From Thermoflexales bacterium (GTDB taxonomy: Bacteria > Chloroflexota > Anaerolineae > B4-G1): 21,412 bases of DNA. Position numbers and translations under genes: made by a program. The notes under the pieces were generated by a model. That model was given only the letters and a program-made list of their open reading frames with translations, made no database searches and was not told the DNA's origin. The stretch spans positions 1 through 21,412 of the forward strand of contig SKQX01000155.1 in NCBI GenBank assembly GCA_007118795.1, in the 5' to 3' direction. Positions 1 through 7,903 of this stretch are shown piece by piece (positions within the stretch are counted from its first letter, which is position 1; the number at the start of each line of letters is the position of its first letter).

Positions 1-1329
1 GCACTACACATGGTCGTCGACACTTTGGACGCCATGGCACGCGGTGGAATCTACGACCAGGTCGGCGGTGGGTTCCACCGTTACTCGGTCGATGCGGGCT
101 GGCGGATTCCGCACTTCGAGAAGATGCTCTATGACAACGCCCAGCTGGCCCGGGTCTACCTCCACGGCTGGCAGGTGACCGGCGAGCCTCTATTCCGGGC
201 CGTCGTGGAGGAGACCCTGGACTATGTCGTGCGTGAGATGACAGATCCAGCGGGAGGCTTCTACGCCACCCAGAGCGCTGAGACCGAGGGGGAGGAGGGA
301 AAATTCTTCGCCTGGTCGGCGGAGGAGATTGAGGCGGTCCTGGGTGAGGGCGCTGATCGATTTGCTGCGCTGTATGGAGTCACGTCCCGGGGTAACTTCG
401 AGGGGAAGAACGTCCTGGCCTTCTCGGGAACGTGGGAAGACCGGCAGGCTCTGGCCGAAGCCCGACGGCGGCTATTCGAGGCCCGTGAGCAACGTGTCAG
501 ACCTGAGCGGGATGAGAAGGTGCTGACCTCCTGGAATGGTCTGATGCTTGGTGCCTTCGCCGAGGCGGGGGAGAGCCTGGAGCGGGATGATTATCTGGAG
601 GTGGCCGAGCGCAACGCGGCCTTCTTGCTCGATCAGCTGCGGTCCGCCGGAGGAGGCCTGCTCCACACCTGGCGCGATGGGCAGGCCAAGGGTAGGGGCT
701 ATCTTGAGGACTATACCCATCTCGTCGACGGCCTTATCGCGCTCTATCACGCGACCTTTGCGCCTCGCTGGTATGTCGCCGCGGCGGAGTTGACCCAACT
801 GGTCTTGACCCGCTTCACGGATCCAGAAGGGGGTTTCTTCGACACCACCGAGGCTCACGAGGAGTTGTTCACCCGTCCGCGGTCATTGCAGGATGCCGCC
901 CTCCCGTCAGGGAATGCCATGGCAGCCTGGGTGCTGTTGCGTATGAGTCAGCTGGCGGTCGAGCCGGACTACGCGGACGCCGCCCGCACTGTCCTCCGGC
1001 AGGTCCAGCCTCTGGTGGCCCGATATCCCCTCGGGTTCGGCGCCTGGCTCACAGCGCTCGATTATGCGCTGGCGAAGACCCGCGAGATAGCCATCGTGGG
1101 CGACCCCGATGCAGTAGACGTTCAGGCCGCCCTGCGCATCTGTCGTGACGGCTACCGCCCTTACCAGGTATTGGCAGTGGGAGAGCCGGATACTGCCCCT
1201 GCCGCCGTTCCGCTGCTGGAGGGGAGGAAACGCGTCAATCGGAGGGCGACCGTTTACGTCTGCGTCGATTTCACCTGTCGCGAGCCGATCACGGAGCCCG
1301 AAAGGCTGCGAGCGGCTCTGAAGGGCTGA
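1..1329 (+). CDS. YyaL/DUF255 family protein (thioredoxin domain-containing), 3' part only
   Basis: The open frame runs in from the window edge and ends with TGA at 1327-1329, so the true start and the N-terminal thioredoxin-like domain lie outside. What remains is about 442 residues of the helical (alpha/alpha toroid, glucosaminidase-like) part of the DUF255/YyaL/SPATA20 family. The family signature is clear near the start: GGIYDQVGGGFHRYSVD followed by PHFEKMLYDNAQL. Later stretches such as LTSWNGLMLGAFAEAG and SGNAMAAWVLLRM also fit. The biochemical function of the family is not settled; members are usually predicted cytosolic proteins with a thioredoxin fold. The next gene on the same strand begins 319 bases later with its own putative promoter, so no operon link is evident. 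Confidence 0.9.
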   Translation, partial: ALHMVVDTLDAMARGGIYDQVGGGFHRYSVDAGWRIPHFEKMLYDNAQLARVYLHGWQVTGEPLFRAVVEETLDYVVREMTDPAGGFYATQSAETEGEEGKFFAWSAEEIEAVLGEGADRFAALYGVTSRGNFEGKNVLAFSGTWEDRQALAEARRRLFEAREQRVRPERDEKVLTSWNGLMLGAFAEAGESLERDDYLEVAERNAAFLLDQLRSAGGGLLHTWRDGQAKGRGYLEDYTHLVDGLIALYHATFAPRWYVAAAELTQLVLTRFTDPEGGFFDTTEAHEELFTRPRSLQDAALPSGNAMAAWVLLRMSQLAVEPDYADAARTVLRQVQPLVARYPLGFGAWLTALDYALAKTREIAIVGDPDAVDVQAALRICRDGYRPYQVLAVGEPDTAPAAVPLLEGRKRVNRRATVYVCVDFTCREPITEPERLRAALKG

Positions 1330-1648
1330 CGCGGGCAGCCTGGATACGGTTCGCCGAACGTCACGACCTTGGTCGCACCCTGCAAGCTGGCCGGCCAAAG
1401 CACGGGGTGTCGAGTCTTCCCTGCGGGCTCGGGGATCGTAGACCGTGGCCTGGTGACCGGCGGCCCCGCGGTGGTGTTCTGATAGCCCCGTCCCTCGCGG
1501 GTCTTCTGCGGGCCCGCCTACAGGGCCCGGGCCCGTCGCGTTTGCTCCATCCCGCTCCGGGTGATAGAATACTGCCCGGTTCTGCCATGTTTATCGCGAG
1601 CGCGGCTCAAGGCTAGCCACACGAACCACACAAAGGAGTTGGCACTCG
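1330..1648. other. Intergenic region before the first SHMT-GcvT fusion gene
   Basis: No convincing gene lies in these 319 bases. They hold a GC-rich inverted repeat (CGGGCCC at 1509-1515 with GGGCCCG at 1529-1535) without a clear T-run, a putative sigma-70-type promoter at 1542-1570, and the ribosome binding site AAGGAG at 1633-1638 for the gene at 1649. Short open frames here on both strands show no recognisable protein and are taken as chance. Confidence 0.6.
1542..1570 (+). promoter_or_regulatory. Putative promoter of the first fusion gene
   Basis: A -35-like TTGCTC (1542-1547) and a -10-like TAGAAT (1565-1570) are separated by 17 bases. Transcription would start near 1577, leaving a leader of about 70 bases before the start codon at 1649. 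The same -10 hexamer, TAGAAT, occurs before the second fusion gene. The -35 box is only a partial match, so this is a moderate call. Confidence 0.45.
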
Positions 1649-4600
1649 ATGACATCCCTAGCCCCTGATCCCACGTCCGACTTTCTGTTTCGGGACGATC
1701 TGGCGGAGCTGGCACCTTTCGTGCACGAGCTGATTCGATGGGAGGATGAGCGTCAGGCGCGCAAGTTGATCTTTATCCCGTCTCAGTCCTCCGCACCCCG
1801 GGCCGTCCGGGAAGCTTTGGCCTCTCGATTCCAGAATGTCTACGCCGAGGGATATCCTCCGACACGGATGGGCCGCGACCCCGAGCACCGGTTGCGCGAC
1901 GTCGCTTGGCAACTGAGCTTCTACCGGCGTTACGCAGATCGGCGGTTCTACAAAGGGAAGGACTACGTAAACCTGCTGGAGTCGCTGGCCCAGCGGCGCT
2001 GCGCTCAAGCTTTTGCCCACAACTCCACCCGGCCCGAGCACATCCACGTCAACATCCAGCCGCTGTCTGGCACGCCGGCCAACCTGGGCGTCTACTGGAC
2101 GCTGATGGAGCCGGGTGACACTCTCATGGGCCTGGATCTCTACCAGGGGGGACACCTGTCTCACGGATCGGAGTTCAACGTCTCTGGGCAGCAGTACGGC
2201 GTCGTGTCTTATGGGGTCGATCCCAAGACCGAGCGTCTCGACTACGATGCCATCCGGGATCTCGCACTGAAGCACCGTCCAAAGGTTATCGTAGCCGGAT
2301 ACACCTCTTACCCGTGGGCACCGGACTGGGATAAGTTCCGGGTCATCGCCGATGAGGTGGACGCCTATCTTCTGGCGGACATCGCCCATGTGGCAGGGAT
2401 GGCCTTAGCCGGCGTCTATCCCAACCCCGTCGGGACCGCCGACGTGGTGACCTTCACCACCCACAAGACCCTGTGCGGGCCGCGTGGCGCGGTGGTCATG
2501 ACGACCGATGCGGACCTCGCCCAGATGATCGACCTCGCTGTCTTTCCCGGCCACCAAGGTGGCCCCCACGTCAACAAGTTCGCCGCGCTGGCCGTCGCCC
2601 TTGAGATCGCTCAGTCCGAGACCTTCAAAGGGCTCCAGCGCCAGATCGCGGCGAATGCCCAGGCTCTCGCCTTCGGGCTGACGGAGCGCGGCCTGCGGCT
2701 CGCCTACGGGGGCACCGATACTCATCTGATGCTGGTGGACCTGAAATCCATCGCCGGAGGACGTGCTGCACCCACGGATCTCCAGTACCCCATCTATGGT
2801 GAGCCGGCTGTCCGCATTATGGATCTTGCCGGGATGGTGGCGAACAAGAACACCATTCCGGGCGATGAGGAGACGCCCCTGGCCACCGGGATTCGGCTGG
2901 GCACGCCCTGGCTCACTCAGCGCGGCCTCGTCGAGGACGACATGGACACCATTGCCGGCCTGATCCATCGGCTGTTGACCCACATCGCACCCTTCGCGTA
3001 CCAGGGGATGATCGGGACCCTGCCGCGGGGCAAGGTGGATCTGGACGTCTTGGAGGAGGTGCGGATCGGCGTCTCCGAAGTGGCCCGGAGGGCCGGTATC
3101 GACTTCGAGTATCAGGAGAGTGACTATCCGCACTACACGGTTCTTCCCCAGAAGCCGGCCCGCCGGGCGGTCTCGCTGAGCGTCTCCGGCTGGAGAGCCC
3201 GCCAGCACCTGAACGAGGTCGTCACGGCCAACGCCTTGGCGCTGAAACCCGGCGACGTCGTGACCACGTACATGCTAGACCGCCAGGGTAACCTGATCGA
3301 TGAGGTGGTTATGGAGCGTGGCGAGCCCGATGGGCTGGGCCGCGATCGGTTCCTGGTGACGCCAACGCCGGAGAACGCAGCACGGGTCACCTCGTGGTTG
3401 CGAGGGTTGAGCGACGGCTATACCCTTTTCGACGAGGAGGACATCTTCCGCAAGGTGCAAGGCCCGGTGATCGTGGAGGAGATTGATGCCACGGCGGAGC
3501 GGCAGGAGGATGCTCCCGAGCCCGGGACGTCCGGGACGGCTCTTTTCGAGGCCCATCCCGAGCGCTTTGATCTGACCAAGCCCTACTTCGTTGGGGGCGC
3601 ATCTCTCCAGGATTTCGGGCCCCAGGTGGAGAGATCGAGGTGGCACTGGCAGGAACAGGAGCAGGAGGAGCTCAGACGCACCGCCCTATACGAGACTCAC
3701 GAGGCCATGGGAGCCAAGATGGTTTCCTTCGCGGGCTGGGAGATGCCGCTTTCCTACTCCTCCGTGAGGGAGGAGCACCGGGCGGTGCGGGATGCTGCGG
3801 GCCTCTTCGATGTGGGGCACATGGCCGTCTTCGAGGTCACCGGCGAGAACTCCGTCACCCTCCTTGACACGGTCTTCTCCAACTACGCGGCCTGGATTGA
3901 GGACGGTCAGTCGATGTACGGGTACTTCTTCGAGCCCGATGGCAGCGTAATCGACGATGGGATCATCTATCGCGTGGGGGCGGATCACTTCTACATGGTG
4001 ATGAACGCCTCCAACGAGGACAAGGACTGGGATTGGCTAAATGCCGTCAACGACGGGCGAGTGCTCATCGACGACGACCGGCCCTGGGTCCGCGTCGAAG
4101 CGCCGGCGACCTTGCGCAACCTGAAGGATCCCCGGTCTGGCGAGCGCCAGAAGATCGACGTGGCATTACAGGGACCTGCCACCCTCGAGGTGCTCCAGAA
4201 ACTCACCCAGGATCCCGAGTTGCGGGCCGATCTGGCGCGACTTCAGCGCACCGAGCTGCTTAAAGGGGAGCTCGCCGGCGTGGACCTCGTCATCGCGCGG
4301 ACGGGCTACACCGGGGAGGATTGGGGCGTCGAGATTCTCGTCCACCCCGACGACGCCGTCACGCTTTGGCGCGCCATCCTTGAGTCGGGCGAGCCGTTGG
4401 GGGTCAGGCCCTGCGGGTTGGGGTGCCGAGACTCCACCCGCATTGAGGCGGGCCTGCCGCTGTATGGTCACGAGGCCGCCGGGCCCTTCGATATCGATCC
4501 CATCGAGGCCGGTTTCCCCGGCTACGTCAAGTTCCACAAGCCTTTCTTCGTGGGACGCGGTCCCCTGTTGGAGAAAGCGCGCCAGCGGGATCGCCAGGTG

Positions 4601-4918
4601 ATACGCTTCCGCATAGAGGAGAAGGGGACCCGGCGGCCGCAGACCGGAGACCCGGTCGTGGATCGTCGCGGGCGTGAGATCGGCAATGTGACCAGCTGTT
4701 CTATCGATGTGGAGGGCTATCTGGTCGGGCAGGCGGTGGTGCAGGACCGCTACAACGAGCCAGAGACGCCCATCGCCATCTTCCCGCTCCGCGGTCAGTC
4801 TCTGGATAACGCGCTGTTAAGGGGTAGACGGGTCGTGCTGCCCATCGACGCCGTAGTTCTGACCCGTTTCCCGGACGAGGAGGAGGCCCGGCCGCCCTGG
4901 ATGGGGGTGGCGGACTAG
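1649..4918 (+). CDS. SHMT - GcvT fusion protein, copy 1 (diverged active sites)
   Basis: This encodes 1089 residues, over twice the length of SHMT (about 420) or GcvT (about 365). Residues about 15-455 match PLP-dependent serine hydroxymethyltransferase: YAEGYP (65-70), ADIAHVAG (243-250), the PLP lysine K273 in TTHKTLCGPRG, and TGIRLGTP with R416. A 26-residue insertion follows YAEGYP. Residues about 495-610 resemble the first part of a GcvT/YgfZ folate-binding domain. Residues about 677-1075 match GcvT: FAGWEMP, EEHRAVRDAAGLFDVGHM, TGYTGE (885-890), GLGCRDSTRIEAGLPLYG. Two catalytic positions differ from the families. The SHMT motif SEN reads SQS (Gln46, codon 1784-1786), and the GcvT motif ND reads NY (Tyr746, codon 3884-3886). 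Normal SHMT and T-protein activities are therefore doubtful, although the PLP lysine remains. AAGGAG lies 10 bases before the ATG. The reading frame is intact and looks maintained, so I do not call it a pseudogene. Confidence 0.9.
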   Translation: MTSLAPDPTSDFLFRDDLAELAPFVHELIRWEDERQARKLIFIPSQSSAPRAVREALASRFQNVYAEGYPPTRMGRDPEHRLRDVAWQLSFYRRYADRRFYKGKDYVNLLESLAQRRCAQAFAHNSTRPEHIHVNIQPLSGTPANLGVYWTLMEPGDTLMGLDLYQGGHLSHGSEFNVSGQQYGVVSYGVDPKTERLDYDAIRDLALKHRPKVIVAGYTSYPWAPDWDKFRVIADEVDAYLLADIAHVAGMALAGVYPNPVGTADVVTFTTHKTLCGPRGAVVMTTDADLAQMIDLAVFPGHQGGPHVNKFAALAVALEIAQSETFKGLQRQIAANAQALAFGLTERGLRLAYGGTDTHLMLVDLKSIAGGRAAPTDLQYPIYGEPAVRIMDLAGMVANKNTIPGDEETPLATGIRLGTPWLTQRGLVEDDMDTIAGLIHRLLTHIAPFAYQGMIGTLPRGKVDLDVLEEVRIGVSEVARRAGIDFEYQESDYPHYTVLPQKPARRAVSLSVSGWRARQHLNEVVTANALALKPGDVVTTYMLDRQGNLIDEVVMERGEPDGLGRDRFLVTPTPENAARVTSWLRGLSDGYTLFDEEDIFRKVQGPVIVEEIDATAERQEDAPEPGTSGTALFEAHPERFDLTKPYFVGGASLQDFGPQVERSRWHWQEQEQEELRRTALYETHEAMGAKMVSFAGWEMPLSYSSVREEHRAVRDAAGLFDVGHMAVFEVTGENSVTLLDTVFSNYAAWIEDGQSMYGYFFEPDGSVIDDGIIYRVGADHFYMVMNASNEDKDWDWLNAVNDGRVLIDDDRPWVRVEAPATLRNLKDPRSGERQKIDVALQGPATLEVLQKLTQDPELRADLARLQRTELLKGELAGVDLVIARTGYTGEDWGVEILVHPDDAVTLWRAILESGEPLGVRPCGLGCRDSTRIEAGLPLYGHEAAGPFDIDPIEAGFPGYVKFHKPFFVGRGPLLEKARQRDRQVIRFRIEEKGTRRPQTGDPVVDRRGREIGNVTSCSIDVEGYLVGQAVVQDRYNEPETPIAIFPLRGQSLDNALLRGRRVVLPIDAVVLTRFPDEEEARPPWMGVAD

Positions 4919-5000
4919 GGGACGGTTCTTGGACATCGGAGGATCGTGGGGTTTCCGCGCGACCCCCTGACTGCTTACCAATATGGCGCGGGAGGTGAAG

Positions 5001-5990
5001 ATGAACCAACGATCTCAGGTGTACGTGACCAGGCTCATCCCGGAGGCCGGCCTGGCCATGATCCGTGACCGCTGCGACGCGCGGCTGTGGGAGCATGAGC
5101 TTCCGCCGCCCAAGGAGGTGATCCTGGAGCAGGTTTCGGACTGTGAAGGACTCCTCTGTCTGCTCAGCGACGACGTCGACGGGGAGGTGATGGATGCGGG
5201 CGACTTGCGCGTGATCAGTCAGTTCGCCGTCGGCGTCGACAACATAGATCTCGAGGCTGCCACGCAGCGCGGAATCCCGGTTGGACACACCCCGGGCGTG
5301 CTCACCGATGCGACTGCGGACCTCACCTTTGCTCTCATCATGGCTGCCGCCCGCCGCATCCCGGAGGCCGTCGACAAGGTGCGGTCCGATGAGTGGCGCA
5401 CGTGGGAACCCCGTGGACTGCTGGGTGCCGACGTCTGGCGCGCGACCCTGGGCATCGTTGGCCTGGGACGCATTGGCACGGCGGTGGCGCGCCGGGCCAG
5501 GGGCTTCCAGATGGAGATTCTGTACAACGATCCAGAGCGCTCGATGGAGGTCGAGGAGGAGCTCGACGCGACCTACAGATCTCTCGAAGCCTTGTTGGAG
5601 CTCGCCGACTTCGTGACGATTCACACGCCCCTGGTCGATGAGACCCGCCATCTGATAGACCGGGCCGCGCTTCGCCGCATGAAGCCCACGGCAGTTCTGG
5701 TTAACGCGGCTCGCGGGGAGATCGTCGATACGGAGGCGCTGCTGGAGGCCCTGGAGAAAGGCTGGATCGCTCGAGCGGCGCTGGATGTGACGGATCCAGA
5801 GCCTCTTCCGGCAGATCACCCTCTGGTGGGGATGGAGCACTGCATCGTGGTCCCGCACATCGGCAGTGCCACCACCACCGCGCGGACCCGCATGGCGGAG
5901 ATGGCGGCCGAGAACCTTCTGGCCGGTCTCGTGGGCCAGACCCTCCCCTACTGCGCGAACCCCCAGGTGTACGAGGCCGGGACTCGCTGA
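5001..5990 (+). CDS. D-isomer-specific 2-hydroxyacid dehydrogenase, glyoxylate/hydroxypyruvate reductase-like
   Basis: The 329-residue protein belongs to the family that includes glyoxylate reductase (GyaR), hydroxypyruvate reductase and phosphoglycerate dehydrogenase. It has the Rossmann motif GLGRIG (154-159) and the catalytic trio R238 (NAARGE), E267 (DPEP) and H286 (PHIGSAT). An acidic residue after beta-2 (YNDP, about 175-178) suggests NAD(H). No ACT or other regulatory domain is present, which fits a GyaR-like enzyme better than a long SerA. I chose the ATG at 5001 because GGAGGTG (4991-4997) sits just before it; an in-frame ATG at 4983 has no such site. The gene follows fusion copy 1 by 82 bases and overlaps the next gene by one base. 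Conversion between glyoxylate and glycolate, or hydroxypyruvate and glycerate, would suit this neighbourhood, but the exact substrate cannot be read from sequence. Confidence 0.85.
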   Translation: MNQRSQVYVTRLIPEAGLAMIRDRCDARLWEHELPPPKEVILEQVSDCEGLLCLLSDDVDGEVMDAGDLRVISQFAVGVDNIDLEAATQRGIPVGHTPGVLTDATADLTFALIMAAARRIPEAVDKVRSDEWRTWEPRGLLGADVWRATLGIVGLGRIGTAVARRARGFQMEILYNDPERSMEVEEELDATYRSLEALLELADFVTIHTPLVDETRHLIDRAALRRMKPTAVLVNAARGEIVDTEALLEALEKGWIARAALDVTDPEPLPADHPLVGMEHCIVVPHIGSATTTARTRMAEMAAENLLAGLVGQTLPYCANPQVYEAGTR

Positions 5991-6403
5991 TGGGCCAGAT
6001 CATCTACACTGACGGTCCGGGTAAGACGCGACACCACTACCGCCGCTCCATCGCCGAGATGCTCCGACGGCTCAGTCAGAAGAACCGCCTCGACGATGAG
6101 GCGAAGGACCAGGCTGCCCTCATCGTGCTCTGCCTGCAGGGGATCGCTGATACCGTCGATCAGACGGTGGGGGCGTGGGAGAAGCGGGACTACTGGATGA
6201 AGGCGGAGCGTTTTCATCGGGAATGGGAGTGGGTAGATCCCACAGCGGACCAGCTATCTGCTGCCCTATGCCAGGAGGAATGGCGCGAGCTCTCCGTCCT
6301 TCTGGCTCAGCTGGCCCCTCGTTTCTCTGATATACCGGTGAAGCGGATGACTCGAAAAGAGACGCTCTGGTCGGGCGCTTACCAGAAGCTTCTCGCTGGT
6401 TGA
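5990..6403 (+). CDS. Conserved-looking protein of unknown function
   Basis: The 137-residue protein is not recognised. It is soluble, rich in charged residues and probably mostly helical; I see no signal peptide, membrane segment or known motif. The N-terminal part is basic (GKTRHHYRRS) and the middle contains several Trp residues (KRDYWMK, FHREWEWV). Its ATG overlaps the TGA of the dehydrogenase gene by one base (TGATG at 5988-5992), the usual arrangement for translational coupling. It is therefore probably co-expressed with that enzyme. A strong hairpin follows its stop codon. Coding status is supported by this coupling and by a compact frame that fills the gap to the terminator. Confidence 0.75.
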   Translation: MGQIIYTDGPGKTRHHYRRSIAEMLRRLSQKNRLDDEAKDQAALIVLCLQGIADTVDQTVGAWEKRDYWMKAERFHREWEWVDPTADQLSAALCQEEWRELSVLLAQLAPRFSDIPVKRMTRKETLWSGAYQKLLAG

Positions 6404-6422
6404 GACGGATGATCCGCCGAGA

Positions 6423-6463
6423 GAGCCTAGCCCCGGCGAGCGTCGGCAGCCGGGGCTCGGCTC
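6423..6463. terminator. Bidirectional hairpin between convergent genes
   Basis: GAGCC-T-AGCCCCGGC (6423-6437) pairs with GCCGGGGCT-C-GGCTC (6449-6463). This is a 14-bp stem with one T/C mismatch, between the stop codons of two converging genes (6403 and 6476). There is no good T-run on either side, so termination is inferred mostly from position and stem strength. Confidence 0.6.
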
Positions 6464-6475
6464 AGATCGGTCTTG

Positions 6476-7816
6476 CTAGAGCCGCTCCTCCGGGCCCACG
6501 GGCATCATCACCAACCCGCTGATCACCTTCGGGTAGAAATCTGTCGACTTCTGAGGCATCTTCTCGTCCGCCGCGGTACAGGCCCGCACCTGCTCCATCC
6601 GCGTCGGGTTCATGATGAAGATGAACTCGGCCTCGCCCGCATCGACGGCGTCGAAACCCATCTGCGGATCGCGGAGGTACTCGATCCCCTCCTTCCGTTC
6701 CACGGCCTCCTCGCTGATACCCATCACCCGTTGGATCAGCAGCTCGTGGAGAATGGTCACATCGAGCATCCGCCAGGCCGGTTCGCGGCCGGGGAGGATG
6801 CGATCCATCACGTCCGGGTCCTTAAGCTCCAGCACCGTGTATGAACCGGTTCCCTCACCCCTCTCGGGCCGAGCATACAGACCCAAGCGGGGATGCTCCG
6901 GGGACGCCTGGCCCATCATCTGATCCAGCTCCTCGCGCCCGTCCGCGGGGATGATGCGGAAATAAGCTTCGGCTTCATCCATGATCTCGCTGGCGGTCAT
7001 TCGACCGTAGGATTCAATCAGCCGATGGGTAGGCAGGATGACGAGACCCGGGTCTTCCATACTCACGAGGGTGACCATACGGTAGTTGAAGCCGGCGTTG
7101 GCCGGGGCGTCAGGATGCTTCCCGCGCATCTCGTCCCGGTAGTTCAGGGCGGTCTCATACCGATGATGACCGTCGGCGATGATCAGCTTCTGCTTCGGCG
7201 CCATCGCCTCCTCTATTGCCCCGATGATCTCGGGGTTGGTCACTGGCCAGAACTGCTGCAGGACCTCGTTTTCGAACAGCTCCCTCGCTTCCAGCCCGGG
7301 CGTGTTCTCCACTGCCGCGTCCAGAAGATCGTTGATGCCGTTCCCTGGGTACAGCATGAAGATGTGCCCGAAGTTGGCCTCGGTGGCGCGCATCAGGTTG
7401 AGACGATCCACTTTGGGACCCGAGTGCGTCCGTTCGTGGGGCAGCACCGTCCCCTCATCGAAGGGCACCAGCTTCAGAGCGACCACCAACCCCTGGCGCG
7501 TCTTCTCCGTCCCGTCGGGCAGGGTGAAGCTCTGACGCAGGACGTACAAGGCCGGAGTCTCCTCGCGCATCAGGATGCCCTCCTGGAGCCAGGAATCGTA
7601 GAATGACCGGGCTCGCGTGTAGACATTCTCGTCAGCGTCATTCCCCGGCTTCTCTTTCCCCTTGATGATCCGCACGATGTTGTAGGGGCTCTGCTCGTAG
7701 TATCGGTCCTGAAGTCCGTGACGCACCCGGTCATAGGGCTGGCTGATGACCCCCGAGAGGTCATCGATTCTGTCGGGATGGTAGCGGGTGCCTCGGAATG
7801 GTCGGATGGTTGCCAT
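6476..7816 (-). CDS. DUF1015 family protein, possible serine-metabolism kinase
   Basis: The 446-residue protein has the full set of DUF1015 landmarks: ISQPYDRV near 24-31, SPYNIVRI (43-50), LPHERTHSGPKVDR (125-138), IIADGHHRYETAL (212-224), LPTHRLI, and a C-terminal MPQKSTDFYPK block (420-430). DUF1015 genes are often found beside serA and class V aminotransferase genes, as here. The DGHHR motif (215-219) resembles the motif of ParB/sulfiredoxin-fold free serine kinases (SerK, SbnI), so phosphorylation of serine or a related step is a reasonable guess, not a demonstrated function. GAGGAGG lies just before the ATG. It is the last gene of the riboswitch-controlled minus-strand operon, 87 bases after serA, with a perfect hairpin in the gap. 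Confidence 0.88.
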   Translation of the reverse strand: MATIRPFRGTRYHPDRIDDLSGVISQPYDRVRHGLQDRYYEQSPYNIVRIIKGKEKPGNDADENVYTRARSFYDSWLQEGILMREETPALYVLRQSFTLPDGTEKTRQGLVVALKLVPFDEGTVLPHERTHSGPKVDRLNLMRATEANFGHIFMLYPGNGINDLLDAAVENTPGLEARELFENEVLQQFWPVTNPEIIGAIEEAMAPKQKLIIADGHHRYETALNYRDEMRGKHPDAPANAGFNYRMVTLVSMEDPGLVILPTHRLIESYGRMTASEIMDEAEAYFRIIPADGREELDQMMGQASPEHPRLGLYARPERGEGTGSYTVLELKDPDVMDRILPGREPAWRMLDVTILHELLIQRVMGISEEAVERKEGIEYLRDPQMGFDAVDAGEAEFIFIMNPTRMEQVRACTAADEKMPQKSTDFYPKVISGLVMMPVGPEERL

Positions 7817-7865
7817 ACAGCCTCCTCAGTGGGTGGGATTACCGCCACCGTCTGCGGGGCGGGTA

Positions 7866-7893
7866 GCGAGGGAGACGACTCAGTCTCCCTCGC
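7866..7893 (-). repeat. Perfect 11-bp stem-loop in the serA-DUF1015 gap
   Basis: GCGAGGGAGAC (7866-7876) and GTCTCCCTCGC (7883-7893) are perfect complements around a six-base loop. It lies 10 bases after the serA stop codon and about 50 bases before the DUF1015 start. No T-run follows on the transcribed (minus) strand, so it could be a partial terminator, an RNA-processing site or a 3'-end stabiliser that sets the ratio of the two products. Confidence 0.7.
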
Positions 7894-7903
7894 TCGGTCC
7901 CTC

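Noticed and set aside
1658..3208. Long minus-strand open frames inside fusion copy 1
   Set aside because: They are GC-rich antisense shadows of the SHMT domain with no recognisable motif.
1649..4918. Calling fusion copy 1 a pseudogene
   Set aside because: The frame is open over 1089 codons, the PLP lysine and most motifs are kept, and it has a ribosome binding site. The lost residues look like divergence, not decay.
4983..5000. Upstream ATG for the 2-hydroxyacid dehydrogenase
   Set aside because: The ribosome binding site GGAGGTG lies between this ATG and the one at 5001, so the downstream start is favoured.
4701..5858. A long minus-strand open frame (385 codons) over the glyoxylate-reductase-like gene
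   Set aside because: It is a shadow of two clear + strand genes; the + strand frames carry all family motifs and this one carries none.
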